DNA of 10,581 nucleotides from positions 1-10,581 of the forward strand of contig QMZU01000014.1 in the NCBI GenBank assembly GCA_003663345.1. The letters run 5' to 3'. This document shows, one piece after another, positions 1-7,345 of this stretch. The notes beneath the pieces were generated by a model. The model was not told the origin of the DNA, searched no databases, and saw only the letters and a program-made list of their open reading frames with translations. The position numbers were made by a program, and so were the translations under genes. Position 1 is the first letter of the stretch. Each line of letters starts with the position of its first letter. This stretch comes from Candidatus Aenigmatarchaeota archaeon (GTDB taxonomy: Archaea; Aenigmatarchaeota; Aenigmatarchaeia; PWEA01; B50-G16).

Positions 1-1
1 A

Positions 2-742
2 TATGCTAACCTTTACGAAACTGATATAACAACGGTTGATGAGGCTCTTGAGTATGTGGGTAAGAAACTCAAGGTCTCCCAGAAGGAGTACAGAAAGGAA
101 AGGGCAGAGCAGATAATAGATAAGTACCTCCTCCCGCACATAGGTCAGGAACCAACGGACAGAATCAGGAAGGCTTTGTACCTTGGTAGGGCTGCAAGGA
201 AATTGATAAAACTGGCAGGCGGTGAGATAGAGGAGGATGATATAGACCACTACTGCAACAAGAGAGTCAAGACCAGTGGGGAACTTCTCGAGATGTTGAT
301 AAGGAGTATACTGCTTGGAAGATGGGGTCTGATCGCGAGGATAAGTTACAATTATCAGAAGATTGCCAAGAGAGGAAAGGTCCCATCAGTATCAACGGTT
401 GTTGAGAGCAACGTCATGACCAACCACATAAAATCCTCACTTGCAACAGGGCTGTGGATAGGTGGGAGAACCGGTGTGAGCCAAAGACTGGAGAGGACAA
501 ACTTCTCGAGGAGCATAGCGCACCTGAGGAACGTGATATCTCCGCTCTCCACAAGACAGGAGCACTTCGAAGCAAGAGAGCTCCACGCCACACACTGGGG
601 GAGGCTCTGTCCTGCTGAGACACCTGAAGGACCAACCATAGGTCTGAGGAAGTATCTTGCATCCATGGCTGAGATAACAAGAGGTATTGAGCAGGAGGAG
701 GCTGAAAAGATTATAAAGAGTCTGAAGGCAGGTGTTAAGTGA
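2..742 (+). CDS. rpoB2: RNA polymerase subunit B'' (C-terminal part, 5' end outside window)
   Basis: This is the C-terminal 246 residues of the N-terminal half of the split second-largest RNAP subunit. The frame is open from the first bases, so the start lies upstream of the window. Visible Rpb2-family landmarks, in order, are LLPHIG, a DHYxNKR segment (here DHYCNKRV), the lobe/fork region with GGRTGVSQRLERTNF, then ISPLS, HFEARELHATHWGRLCPAETPEGP and GLRKYLA. These line the active-centre side of the B subunit, the region equivalent to the bacterial rifampicin pocket. The protein ends shortly after ETPEGP, where B'' ends in archaea with a split B gene, so the stop is a natural split and not a frameshift. 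Its TGA overlaps the rpoB' ATG as TGATG, which suggests translational coupling. Slight oddities are Cys in DHYCNKR, usually Gly or Ala, and Arg/Tyr in GLRKY, usually GLVKN. Confidence 0.96.
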   Translation, partial: YANLYETDITTVDEALEYVGKKLKVSQKEYRKERAEQIIDKYLLPHIGQEPTDRIRKALYLGRAARKLIKLAGGEIEEDDIDHYCNKRVKTSGELLEMLIRSILLGRWGLIARISYNYQKIAKRGKVPSVSTVVESNVMTNHIKSSLATGLWIGGRTGVSQRLERTNFSRSIAHLRNVISPLSTRQEHFEARELHATHWGRLCPAETPEGPTIGLRKYLASMAEITRGIEQEEAEKIIKSLKAGVK

Positions 743-2538
743 TGGGAACAAGTGTATTCCTGAACGGTTCGCTGATAGGTGAAACAGAAGACAAGGATAT
801 GTTTATTCATGAGTTTAAGAACAAGAGAAGGAGTGGAGTCATACCGAATGAGCTGAATATAAGGTATGATGAGGTATCGGATGAGATAAGGATAAACAGC
901 GATGGAGGAAGGGTCAGAAGGCCGCTGATAGTTGTGGAGAAAGGGAAGCCCAAACTCACCGAGGAGCACATCCGAAAGCTCTCGGAAGGTAAGATAAAAT
1001 GGAATGATTTGATAGAAAACGGTGTTATTGAATATCTGGATGCTGATGAGGAGGAGAACGCACTGGTTGCGATGACTGATGAAGATATAACCAAAGAGCA
1101 TACGCATGTTGAGATCAATCCCGTGGTTATATTGGGTCTTCCTGCATCACTGATACCGTTCGCCGAGTACAACAGAGGTGACAGGGTAAACTTCGGTGCA
1201 AAGATGGCTGGCCAGTCACTGGGAATATATCTCGCCAACTATCCCATAAGAACCGATACCAAATCAAACATCCTCGCATACCCACAGGTTCCTCTGGTGA
1301 TGACAGACACATATCCTATTATAGGGTTGAACAAAAGGCCGGCAGGGCAGAACGTTGTGATAGCGCTGATGTGTTATGAGGGTTACAACATGGAGGATGC
1401 GGTGATAGTTAATAAGGCATCCATAGAGAGAGGCTTCGGGTGCTCCTACTTCTTCAGGACATATCAAACAGAAGAGAAGAGGTACTGGGGTGGACAGGAG
1501 GATGAGATAAAGATACCTGAAAAGGATATAAGGGGTTACAGGAGTGAAAAAGCGTATGCACATCTTGAGGAGGATGGTATAATTCCACCGGAGATGGAGG
1601 TCAACAGCGGGGATGTTATAATAGGTAAGGTCTCGCCTCTGAGGTTCCTTGGAAGGGGCGAGTTCATGACAGGTATACACAACAGGAGGGAAACATCTGT
1701 AACCATAAGGCATGGAGAGAGGGGTGTGGTTGACAGGGTCTTTATAACGGAGAATGGTGATGGTGATAAGCTGGTCAAGGTGGTGATAAGAGACCAGAGA
1801 GTGCCGGAACTGGGAGATAAGTTTGCTTCAAGGCACGGACAGAAGGGTGTGATAGGTCTGATACTTCCTGAGGAGGATATGCCATTCACAAGCGATGGTA
1901 TAACCCCTGATATAATAATGAACCCACACTCGATTCCGTCAAGGCTCACGGTCGGTCAGTTGCTGGAGATGCTCGGCGGGAAGGTCGGTGCGCTGAATGG
2001 AAGGATGGTGAATGGGACCAGTTTCAGCGGCGAGAAGGAGGCTGATCTGAGGAAGGAACTGGAAAAGCTGGGGTTCAAGAACAACGGAAAGGAGATTCTC
2101 TACAACGGTATGACCGGTGAGATGATGGAGGTGGAGATATTCACAGGTATAATTTACTATCAGAAGCTGGAGCACATGGTTGCGAACAAGATACATGCAA
2201 GGTCAAGGGGACCTGTGGCGCTCCTCACAAAACAACCAACAGAGGGAAGGGCAAAGGAGGGTGGTCTGAGGTTGGGAGAGATGGAGAAGGACTGCCTCAT
2301 CGCTCATGGTGCGTCTCTGCTGCTGAGGGAAAGATTCTCATCTGACATGGTGAAACTGGAGGTATGCAAGAAGTGTGGTGTTGTTGCGGTTAAGGATTAC
2401 ATAAAGAATAAGGTTTACTGTCCCCTCTGCAAGGGAAGCGATACAGAAGAGGTGGAGATGAGCTATGCTTTCAAACTCCTGTTGGATGAGCTCAAATCCC
2501 TGCTCATCTATCCAAAGATAAGGTTGAGCGAGATGTGA
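742..2538 (+). CDS. rpoB1: RNA polymerase subunit B'
   Basis: This is the C-terminal half of the split second-largest RNAP subunit, 598 residues, close to the usual length. It begins FLNGSLIGE, typical of B' N-termini, and carries CYEGYNMEDAVIVNK, the FFRTYQTEEKRYWGGQ segment, KVSPLRFLGRGE and GDKFASRHGQKGVIG, which belong to the hybrid-binding and active-centre core. The C-terminal zinc ribbon is intact, with Cys542, Cys545, Cys560 and Cys563, and is followed by the anchor segment SYAFKLLLDELKSLLIYPKI. I chose the ATG at 742, which overlaps the upstream TGA (TGATG) and has AGGTG at 729-733 in front. A GTG at 739 would add one residue and cannot be excluded. Four bases separate the stop from rpoA'. 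Together with B'', A' and A'' it forms the catalytic core. Confidence 0.97.
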   Translation: MGTSVFLNGSLIGETEDKDMFIHEFKNKRRSGVIPNELNIRYDEVSDEIRINSDGGRVRRPLIVVEKGKPKLTEEHIRKLSEGKIKWNDLIENGVIEYLDADEEENALVAMTDEDITKEHTHVEINPVVILGLPASLIPFAEYNRGDRVNFGAKMAGQSLGIYLANYPIRTDTKSNILAYPQVPLVMTDTYPIIGLNKRPAGQNVVIALMCYEGYNMEDAVIVNKASIERGFGCSYFFRTYQTEEKRYWGGQEDEIKIPEKDIRGYRSEKAYAHLEEDGIIPPEMEVNSGDVIIGKVSPLRFLGRGEFMTGIHNRRETSVTIRHGERGVVDRVFITENGDGDKLVKVVIRDQRVPELGDKFASRHGQKGVIGLILPEEDMPFTSDGITPDIIMNPHSIPSRLTVGQLLEMLGGKVGALNGRMVNGTSFSGEKEADLRKELEKLGFKNNGKEILYNGMTGEMMEVEIFTGIIYYQKLEHMVANKIHARSRGPVALLTKQPTEGRAKEGGLRLGEMEKDCLIAHGASLLLRERFSSDMVKLEVCKKCGVVAVKDYIKNKVYCPLCKGSDTEEVEMSYAFKLLLDELKSLLIYPKIRLSEM

Positions 2539-2542
2539 TAAG

Positions 2543-5041
2543 ATGCCGGCAAAGATAGATGCAATTGAGTTCAGGGTCCTTTCACCCGAACAGATAAAGA
2601 AAATGGCAGTTGTGGAGATAACCAAGCCAGAGCTTTACGACAGGGATGGGTATCCCATAGAAGGTGGAGTGATGGACCCGCATCTGGGTGTGATAGATCC
2701 AGGGATGAGGTGCAGGACATGTGGTGGAACGGTCGGGACCTGTCAGGGTCATTTTGGGTACATGGAACTGGCAAGGCCTGTTATACACGTGAGGTATGTT
2801 AAGGTTATCTACAAACTCCTGAGAGCCACATGCCAGGAGTGTGGAAAGGCTCTGGGAAGTGAGGAGGAGTTGAAAAGGAAGGATGAGCCGCTATATGACC
2901 TTTATATTGCAAAGAGAAAGAAGTGTCCGCACTGCGGTGCAACCCAGCAGAAAATAATGTTAGAGAAGCCTCATAACTTCCTGATAGATGGAAGGCCTCT
3001 CACACCGCTTGAGATAAGGATGTGGCTTGAGAAGATACCCGATGAGACTCTTAAAAAGCTGGATATAAAAGGCGGGAGACCGGAGCATCTGATTCTGACA
3101 CTGATACCGATACCGCCGGTGACCATGAGACCATCCATAACCTTGGAAAGTGGTGAAAGGAGCGAGGATGATCTGACACACAAGATAGTTGATATGGTCA
3201 GAATAAATCAGAGGCTCAGGGATAACATAGATATAGGTGCGCCCGACTTCATCATTGAGGATCTTTGGGAGCTTCTCCAGTATCATGTTTCCACATATTT
3301 CGATAACAGCCTCTCAGGTGTCCCGCAGGCAAGGCACAGGAGCGGCAGAGCGCTGAGAACCCTTACACAGAGGTTGAAAGGAAAACAGGGTAGGTTCAGA
3401 GGAAACCTATCAGGAAAGAGGGTTAACTTCTCGAGCAGAACGGTCATATCACCCGATCCATACCTCGGGATAAATGAGGTGGGTGTACCGATAGAGGTTG
3501 CAAAGGAACTGACAGTACCTGTGAGGGTGAACGAGAGAAACCTTACGTATCTGAAGAGTGTCGTGAAGAAGGGTTCGGATGTTCTCGGTGGAGCGAATTA
3601 TATTATAAGACCTGATGGCAGGAAGAAGAAGATAACTGAGGAGAATAAGGATGAGATAGCTGAGGAGATAGGTCCGGGTTATATCGTGGAGAGACATCTG
3701 CAGGACGGGGACATTGTCCTCTTCAACAGACAGCCCTCACTTCACAGGATGTCAATAATGGCTCACAGGGTCAGGGTTATGCCGTACAGGACATTTAGAT
3801 TGAATTTGTCTGTCTGCAAACCTTACAACGCGGATTTCGACGGGGATGAGATGAACCTTCACGTTCCGCAGACAGAGGAGGCACAGACAGAGGCGGAGAT
3901 GCTCATGCTCGTGCAGAACCACATCCGCTCTCCAAGGTTCGGTGGACCGATTATAGGATGTATCCAGGATCATATCTCAGGTCTTTATCTCCTGACAAAA
4001 GGAGAGAGGATCATACCGAAGGAGAAAGCAATCCAGCTTCTCGGGAGTATAGGTATAGATGTAGATCTTGATGGGGACATCACAGGCAAAGAGTTGTTCA
4101 GCATGTTGCTTCCAAAAGATTTGAATCTCAAGTTCAAACCCTCCTCTTACAGGAAAGAGGAGGATATGGTTGTGATAAAGAAAGGTAAACTGATATCAGG
4201 AGTGATAGATGAGAAGGCGATTGGAGGAGAATCGGGTCTGCTCATCGAAGCCATAGAGAAGGATTACGGCAGTGATGAGGCAAGAGTATTCCTTGAAAGG
4301 GTGGCGATGCTCGGGATAAAGTTCCTGACCATGTATGGTTTCACCATAGGACTTGATGATGAGGATATATCCAAGGAAGCGAGGAGGAGGATAGACAAGA
4401 TAATTGAGAAAGCTGAGAAGAGATGCTTTGAACTTATAGAGGAGTATGAAAATGGTGAGATGGAGCAGTTACCAGGGCAGACGCTCTCGGAGACACTTGA
4501 GACACATATACAGATGGTTCTCCAGCAGGCGCTGAATGAGGCAGCGAAGATAGTTGAAGAGGACCTTCCGGAGAACTGTGCTGTGGTGATGGCGAAGTCC
4601 GGTGCAAGGGGTTCGATGATAAACCTCACGCAGTTGGGTGGTGTGATAGGTCAGCAGACCCTTCAGGGTAAGAGGATACACAGAGGCTACACAGGAAGAA
4701 CCCTCTCACACTTCAAGAAGGGTGAGCTCTCGCCAAAGGCACATGGTTTCGTCTCATCATCATTCAAAGGTGGAATGACTCCATACGAGTTCTTCTTCAA
4801 CGCAATGAACGGAAGAGAAGGCCTTATGGATAAATCTCTGAGGACAAGGTACTCCGGTTACATGGAGAGAAGGTTGGTTAATGCACTCCAGGATCTGAAG
4901 ATAGAGTATGACGGAACAGTTAGGGATAACAGAAAAGTCATCATTCAGTTCACTCCAGGAGAGGATCAGGTTGACCCGGCGAAGTCAAACTGGGGCAAGA
5001 TAAATGTTAAGAGAATAGTCGAATCAGTGATTGGTGGTTAA
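2543..5041 (+). CDS. rpoA1: RNA polymerase subunit A'
   Basis: This is the N-terminal part of the largest RNAP subunit, holding the clamp, active site, funnel and bridge helix. At 832 residues it is somewhat shorter than many archaeal A' subunits. The clamp zinc site is Cys57, Cys60, Cys67 and His70 ([16 protein letters not shown]). A second zinc site is Cys97, Cys100, Cys128 and Cys131. The catalytic magnesium loop [12 protein letters not shown] spans residues 429-440, with Asp431, Asp433 and Asp435. RQPSLHRMS and the GARGS segment of the funnel are present. The bridge helix begins near residue 757 ([21 protein letters not shown]) and deviates from the usual GREGLxDTAVxT at several places. 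The ATG at 2543 follows GTGAT at 2535-2539. Its stop lies two bases before the rpoA'' ATG, the standard archaeal A'/A'' split. Confidence 0.98.
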   Translation: MPAKIDAIEFRVLSPEQIKKMAVVEITKPELYDRDGYPIEGGVMDPHLGVIDPGMRCRTCGGTVGTCQGHFGYMELARPVIHVRYVKVIYKLLRATCQECGKALGSEEELKRKDEPLYDLYIAKRKKCPHCGATQQKIMLEKPHNFLIDGRPLTPLEIRMWLEKIPDETLKKLDIKGGRPEHLILTLIPIPPVTMRPSITLESGERSEDDLTHKIVDMVRINQRLRDNIDIGAPDFIIEDLWELLQYHVSTYFDNSLSGVPQARHRSGRALRTLTQRLKGKQGRFRGNLSGKRVNFSSRTVISPDPYLGINEVGVPIEVAKELTVPVRVNERNLTYLKSVVKKGSDVLGGANYIIRPDGRKKKITEENKDEIAEEIGPGYIVERHLQDGDIVLFNRQPSLHRMSIMAHRVRVMPYRTFRLNLSVCKPYNADFDGDEMNLHVPQTEEAQTEAEMLMLVQNHIRSPRFGGPIIGCIQDHISGLYLLTKGERIIPKEKAIQLLGSIGIDVDLDGDITGKELFSMLLPKDLNLKFKPSSYRKEEDMVVIKKGKLISGVIDEKAIGGESGLLIEAIEKDYGSDEARVFLERVAMLGIKFLTMYGFTIGLDDEDISKEARRRIDKIIEKAEKRCFELIEEYENGEMEQLPGQTLSETLETHIQMVLQQALNEAAKIVEEDLPENCAVVMAKSGARGSMINLTQLGGVIGQQTLQGKRIHRGYTGRTLSHFKKGELSPKAHGFVSSSFKGGMTPYEFFFNAMNGREGLMDKSLRTRYSGYMERRLVNALQDLKIEYDGTVRDNRKVIIQFTPGEDQVDPAKSNWGKINVKRIVESVIGG

Positions 5042-5042
5042 T

Positions 5043-6194
5043 ATGGATTATGAGAAATATTTGAAAAGTCTTGAGGGAAAGATTCCAAAGAGTATCCTAG
5101 ACGAGTTAAGGGAGAATCTGGAGAAGTACAAACCCAACAAGCAGGAGACAGAGAAGATAATCGAAAAGCTCCTGAAAGTTTACAAGAAGAGTTCATATGA
5201 GCCCGGGGAGGCTGTTGGAATAATAGCAGCACAGTCCATTTCAGAGCCGGCAACCCAGATGACAATGAGAACATATCACTTTGCAGGTGGTGCCGGTATT
5301 CAGGTAACCCTGGGTCTGCCGAAACTGATAGAGGTTGTTGATGCCAGAAGAGCACCCTCAACACCGGCCATGAAGATCTATCTCGAAGAGGAGTATAACA
5401 ACAGGGAGGGTGCAAAGAAGATAGCTAACAGAATAAGAGAAACAAAACTCTCGGATGTTGTTGTTGAGGAGACAACCGATCTCGTGAATTTCGTGGTTGA
5501 GTTGAAACTGAACAGGAAGAAGCTGGAAGATTTGGAAATAGATGATGAGGAGCTCTTGAAGATGTTGAGGAAGGCAAGCAGGAAATACGATGTGGAGATA
5601 GAGGGGGATATTCTGAAGGTGAAGCCAAAGAAGACCGGTACCATAAGGGATCTTCAGAAGGTGAAGTTGAGGGCGTTGGAGGCTCACCTGAAGGGTATAA
5701 GGAACGTCAGTCAGGCTGTCGCAAGGGAGACCGATGAAGGTTGGATAATAGAGACTCTTGGATCGAACCTCAGTAAGGTTCTGAAGATGGAGGGTGTTGA
5801 TTCCACCAGAACCATATCTAATGATATAAGGGAGGTGGAGGAGACTCTCGGTATAGAAGCGGCGAGGAACGCGATAGTAGATGAATGTATGTATACTCTG
5901 AAGGACCAAGGTCTGGATGTGGATATAAGACATATAATGCTTGTCGCTGATACAATGACAGCGGATGGTGAGATAAAGGCAATAGGCAGGTACGGTATAG
6001 CGGGTGAGAAGGGTTCCGTGCTCGCAAGGGCGAACTTCGAGGTGACGGTAAACCATTTAACGGATGCAGCGATAAAAGGTGAGGTTGATCCGCTGGAATC
6101 GATTGTGGAGAATGTCATAATAAATCAGGTCGTGCCGGTAGGGACCGGAATGTGCGACCTTCAGTTCAAACCTGTGAAGATTGGAAAGAAGTGA
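5043..6194 (+). CDS. rpoA2: RNA polymerase subunit A''
   Basis: This is the C-terminal part of the largest RNAP subunit, 383 residues, containing the trigger loop, jaw and cleft domains. The segment from [18 protein letters not shown] through [13 protein letters not shown] to [16 protein letters not shown] is the trigger helix/loop, with the substrate-contacting His at residue 79. The C-terminal half holds the jaw, then [28 protein letters not shown] and VGTGMCDL, all typical of A''. I chose the ATG at 5043, preceded by GGTGGT at 5033-5038. In-frame TTG 5031 and GTG 5034 would overlap the rpoA' stop and add four non-conserved residues. The TGA overlaps the next ATG as TGATG. Confidence 0.97.
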   Translation: MDYEKYLKSLEGKIPKSILDELRENLEKYKPNKQETEKIIEKLLKVYKKSSYEPGEAVGIIAAQSISEPATQMTMRTYHFAGGAGIQVTLGLPKLIEVVDARRAPSTPAMKIYLEEEYNNREGAKKIANRIRETKLSDVVVEETTDLVNFVVELKLNRKKLEDLEIDDEELLKMLRKASRKYDVEIEGDILKVKPKKTGTIRDLQKVKLRALEAHLKGIRNVSQAVARETDEGWIIETLGSNLSKVLKMEGVDSTRTISNDIREVEETLGIEAARNAIVDECMYTLKDQGLDVDIRHIMLVADTMTADGEIKAIGRYGIAGEKGSVLARANFEVTVNHLTDAAIKGEVDPLESIVENVIINQVVPVGTGMCDLQFKPVKIGKK

Positions 6195-6451
6195 TGTTCA
6201 TGGATGAGGCAGGTATAAGAGAGATTCTAAAGAAGAAGGGTGTGGTGATAGGTTTCAAGGAGACCGTTAAGAAGAAGAAAGATATTGAAAGTGTTGTAGT
6301 TTCTAAAGATTGCCCTGAACACCTGAGGGAAAGGTTAAAATCCTTGAGGTTCAATATTGAAGAGTTTGATGGTAACTCCATATATATGGGGTCAGCACTT
6401 GGAAAGCCGTTCAATGTCGCAGTAATAGGGGTCAAAAAGGTGTCTAAGTGA
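6194..6451 (+). CDS. rpl30e: Ribosomal protein L30e
   Basis: This is an 85-residue protein of the L7Ae/L30e fold, placed exactly where archaeal operons carry rpl30e, between rpoA'' and nusA. The L30e pattern is visible: a short N-terminal helix, a GVVIGFKETVKKKK segment, the VVVSKDCPEHLRERLK strand-helix, and the C-terminal GSALGKPFNVAVIGV, which matches the family's GxxxGKPF motif. The protein is a component of the large ribosomal subunit that binds kink-turn RNA. It is somewhat shorter than the usual 95-105 residues. The ATG at 6194 overlaps the rpoA'' TGA and follows GGAAAG at 6183-6188. The second ATG at 6200 (two residues shorter) is a possible alternative. Upstream in-frame codons lie deep inside rpoA''. 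Its stop overlaps the nusA GTG. Confidence 0.88.
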   Translation: MFMDEAGIREILKKKGVVIGFKETVKKKKDIESVVVSKDCPEHLRERLKSLRFNIEEFDGNSIYMGSALGKPFNVAVIGVKKVSK

Positions 6452-6849
6452 GGGAGTTTGGGGCAGAGGAGATCAAGTATATAACCATTTTTGAGGAGTG
6501 TACTGGGACCGAGGTAAGGGATTGTATAGTTGAAGGTGACACAATATACTTCCTCGTGGAGAAGGGAAAGGTTGGGCTCGCTATAGGAAAGAATGGATTT
6601 TCGATAAGGAACGCTCAGAAACTCCTCAGGAAAAGAATAAAAGTATTTGAGTACGATGATGAAGAGGAGAAGTTCGTACGGAACATGATACCTCAATCCA
6701 ATACGGTGTCGATAAAGAACAAGAAGGTACTGGTGACGGTTGACATTAAGGACAGGGGAAAAGTGATAGGAAAGAACGGCTCCAATATAAAAGTGATAAA
6801 GAAGTTTTTGAAGAGGAACGCTGGGATAGAGAATCTGGAGTTGAAGTAG
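6448..6849 (+). CDS. nusA: Archaeal NusA (two KH domains)
   Basis: This protein of 133 residues has the compact archaeal NusA architecture: two KH RNA-binding domains without the bacterial N-terminal RNAP-binding and S1 domains. The GxxG loops are GKNG at residues 47-50 (GLAIGKNGFSIRNAQKLL) and GKNG at 108-111 (GKVIGKNGSNIKVIKKFL). It is thought to act in transcription termination or elongation through RNA binding. The GTG start at 6448 overlaps the L30e TGA (GTGA) and has AGGTG at 6438-6442 at suitable spacing. No ATG lies near the expected N-terminus. The stop TAG is followed directly by the ATG of aef1b. In many archaea rps12, rps7 and elongation factor genes follow nusA, but here they do not. 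Confidence 0.93.
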   Translation: MREFGAEEIKYITIFEECTGTEVRDCIVEGDTIYFLVEKGKVGLAIGKNGFSIRNAQKLLRKRIKVFEYDDEEEKFVRNMIPQSNTVSIKNKKVLVTVDIKDRGKVIGKNGSNIKVIKKFLKRNAGIENLELK

Positions 6850-7104
6850 ATGGGTGATGTGGCGATATCACTGAAGGTCGTGCCGGATAGTCCGGAAGTC
6901 GATCTGGAGAAGCTCAAAGAAGAGATAGGGAAGAAGGTTAAGGTTGATGATATCAAGGAGGAGCCGATAGGTTTTGGATTAAAGGCACTTAAGATTTTAG
7001 TGGTGGTCCCGGACTCGGGTGGAGGGACCGATGAGATTGAGAGGAGTCTGGAAGAGATAGAAGGTGTGTCATCCGTCATAGTTGAGGGCGTAACCCTGAT
7101 ATGA
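6850..7104 (+). CDS. ef1b: Elongation factor 1-beta (aEF-1beta)
   Basis: This 84-residue protein matches the small archaeal EF-1beta family, the guanine nucleotide exchange factor for EF-1alpha. Recognisable parts are the N-terminal VAISLKVVPDSPEVDLEKL, the EEPIGFGLKALKILVVVPDSGG core and the C-terminal ALxxVEGVxSVxVEGVT-like end, here SLEEIEGVSSVIVEGVTLI. The length is within the family range. The ATG immediately follows the nusA TAG with no gap. GGAG at 6837-6840 could serve as ribosome binding site, so co-translation with nusA is likely. The gene ends only two bases before the tRNA-Lys gene. The zinc-ribbon partner gene often found before aef1b in other archaea is absent. Confidence 0.93.
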   Translation: MGDVAISLKVVPDSPEVDLEKLKEEIGKKVKVDDIKEEPIGFGLKALKILVVVPDSGGGTDEIERSLEEIEGVSSVIVEGVTLI

Positions 7105-7129
7105 ATGGGCTCGTAGCTCAGTCTGGCAG

Positions 7130-7143
7130 ACGTAAAGGCTGAA
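7130..7143 (+). other. tRNA-Lys intron 1, D-arm (between nt 22 and 23)
   Basis: This 14-base insertion splits the 3' strand of the D stem (G|AGC). Because of an A on both sides, the boundary could also be 7131-7144. The 7130 version allows a bulge-helix-bulge-like fold: bulges AG|A (7128-7130) and AA|A (7142-7144) are separated by the helix 7124-7127 with 7138-7141 (two wobbles, two G-C pairs). The outer helix is weak, with one clear pair, C7123-G7145. The position is non-canonical. Confidence 0.8.
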
Positions 7144-7158
7144 AGCACCTGGCTCTTA

Positions 7159-7171
7159 ACCTTTGGGTGCT
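7159..7171 (+). other. tRNA-Lys intron 2, canonical 37/38 site
   Basis: This is a 13-base intron in the anticodon loop. The repeated ACC on both sides lets the borders slide up to three bases, but 37/38 is the canonical archaeal site. The bulges are TA|A (7157-7159) and CT|A (7170-7172). The central helix pairs 7153-7156 with 7166-7169 (two G-C, one G-T, one T-T mismatch). The outer helix is the full anticodon stem. This is a relaxed bulge-helix-bulge motif. Confidence 0.85.
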
Positions 7172-7193
7172 ACCAGGGAGTCGCGGGTTCGAA

Positions 7194-7246
7194 GCAAGCC
7201 CTTCCGCTGGCGCGGAACCCCTTGCGATCCCGCCCGGGAGGGGGAA
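7194..7246 (+). other. tRNA-Lys intron 3, T-loop (about 59/60)
   Basis: This 53-base insertion splits the TTCGAAT loop. GAA occurs at both junctions, so the borders can slide within 7191-7194 and 7243-7246. It is strongly GC-rich (39 of 53) and folds on itself: 7194-7198 pairs with 7221-7225, and 7202-7207 with 7212-7217 around a TGGC loop. A small TCCC/GGGA hairpin lies at 7228-7239. At the 59/60 junction the splice helix is weak (C-G plus G-T wobbles), so the exact junction is uncertain. Confidence 0.82.
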
Positions 7247-7268
7247 TCCCGTCGAGCCCACCAATTCT

Positions 7269-7277
7269 CCCATAACC
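7269..7277 (+). repeat. Direct repeat CCCATAACC, copy 1
   Basis: This nine-base word recurs at 7332-7340 in the same intergenic region. Each copy sits just upstream of an A/T-rich TATA-like element (7278-7285 and 7346-7354). It may be part of a promoter or a regulator site, though two copies of nine bases could be chance. Confidence 0.4.
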
Positions 7278-7286
7278 TTTTTAAAG
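7276..7286 (+). terminator. T-tract after tRNA-Lys; possible operon terminator or TATA box
   Basis: CCTTTTTAAAG lies 15 bases after the encoded CCA of tRNA-Lys. A run of five T is enough to suggest an archaeal oligo-T terminator for the RNAP operon transcript. TTTTTAAA also resembles a box A and could drive a short transcript starting near 7305. The sequence alone does not decide between these. Confidence 0.4.
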
Positions 7287-7309
7287 TTTGGGGTCAAAAC
7301 TGATAAAAA

Positions 7310-7342
7310 TCGGTTTGAGAGGGCTTAAACCCCCATAACCGA
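7310..7342 (+). other. Intergenic stem-loop upstream of lsm
   Basis: TCGGTT (7310-7315) pairs with AACCGA (7337-7342), six base pairs. An upper GGG/CCC stem (7321-7323 with 7330-7332) closes a CTTAAA loop, with an internal loop between the two stems. It ends just before the lsm box A and is followed by TAATTTTA. It could be a small RNA, a terminator or chance. Confidence 0.4.
7332..7340 (+). repeat. Direct repeat CCCATAACC, copy 2
   Basis: This is the second copy of the nine-base word found at 7269-7277, 63 bases downstream and same orientation. It lies six bases before the lsm box A and overlaps the 3' arm of the stem-loop at 7310-7342. Confidence 0.4.
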
Positions 7343-7345
7343 TAA

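Larger units (their letters stand above)
7107..7263 (+). tRNA. tRNA-Lys(CTT) interrupted by three introns
   Basis: Once three insertions are removed, a 77-base tRNA with encoded CCA remains. The acceptor stem pairs perfectly: GGGCTCG at 7107-7113 with CGAGCCC at 7253-7259, then A73 and CCA. The D stem GCTC (7116-7119) pairs with GAGC, which is split as G7129 and AGC 7144-7146. The anticodon stem CCTGG (7148-7152) pairs with CCAGG (7173-7177), and the loop is CTCTTAA with anticodon CTT at 7155-7157. The variable loop is GAGTC. The T stem GCGGG (7183-7187) pairs with CCCGT (7248-7252), one G-T wobble, around a TTCGAAT loop. The result is very like archaeal tRNA-Lys. It starts two bases after the aef1b stop and is probably transcribed with the RNAP operon. 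Confidence 0.93.

Noticed and set aside
740..744. rpoB'' stop and rpoB' start as a frameshift in one rpoB gene
   Set aside because: The break falls at the known B''/B' split position, has a proper TGATG overlap and ribosome binding site, and B' starts with the conserved FLNG segment. It is a natural gene split.
355..1107. Long minus-strand open frame opposite rpoB''/rpoB'
   Set aside because: It has no recognisable domain, is opposite two strongly conserved genes, and looks like a shadow of the sense codon pattern. The other minus-strand frames opposite the polymerase genes were rejected for the same reason.
5031..5042. Earlier rpoA'' start at TTG 5031 or GTG 5034
   Set aside because: It would add four non-conserved residues and hide the GGTGGT ribosome binding site inside the gene; ATG 5043 has ideal spacing.
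7107..7113. tRNA-Lys as a permuted or trans-split gene
   Set aside because: All parts lie in the normal 5'-to-3' order with a perfect acceptor stem in one transcript, so cis introns explain it.
7194..7246. T-loop insert as a box C/D or H/ACA guide RNA or an endonuclease gene
   Set aside because: No RTGATGA/CTGA box pair or hinge/ACA layout is visible, and 53 bases cannot encode a homing endonuclease.
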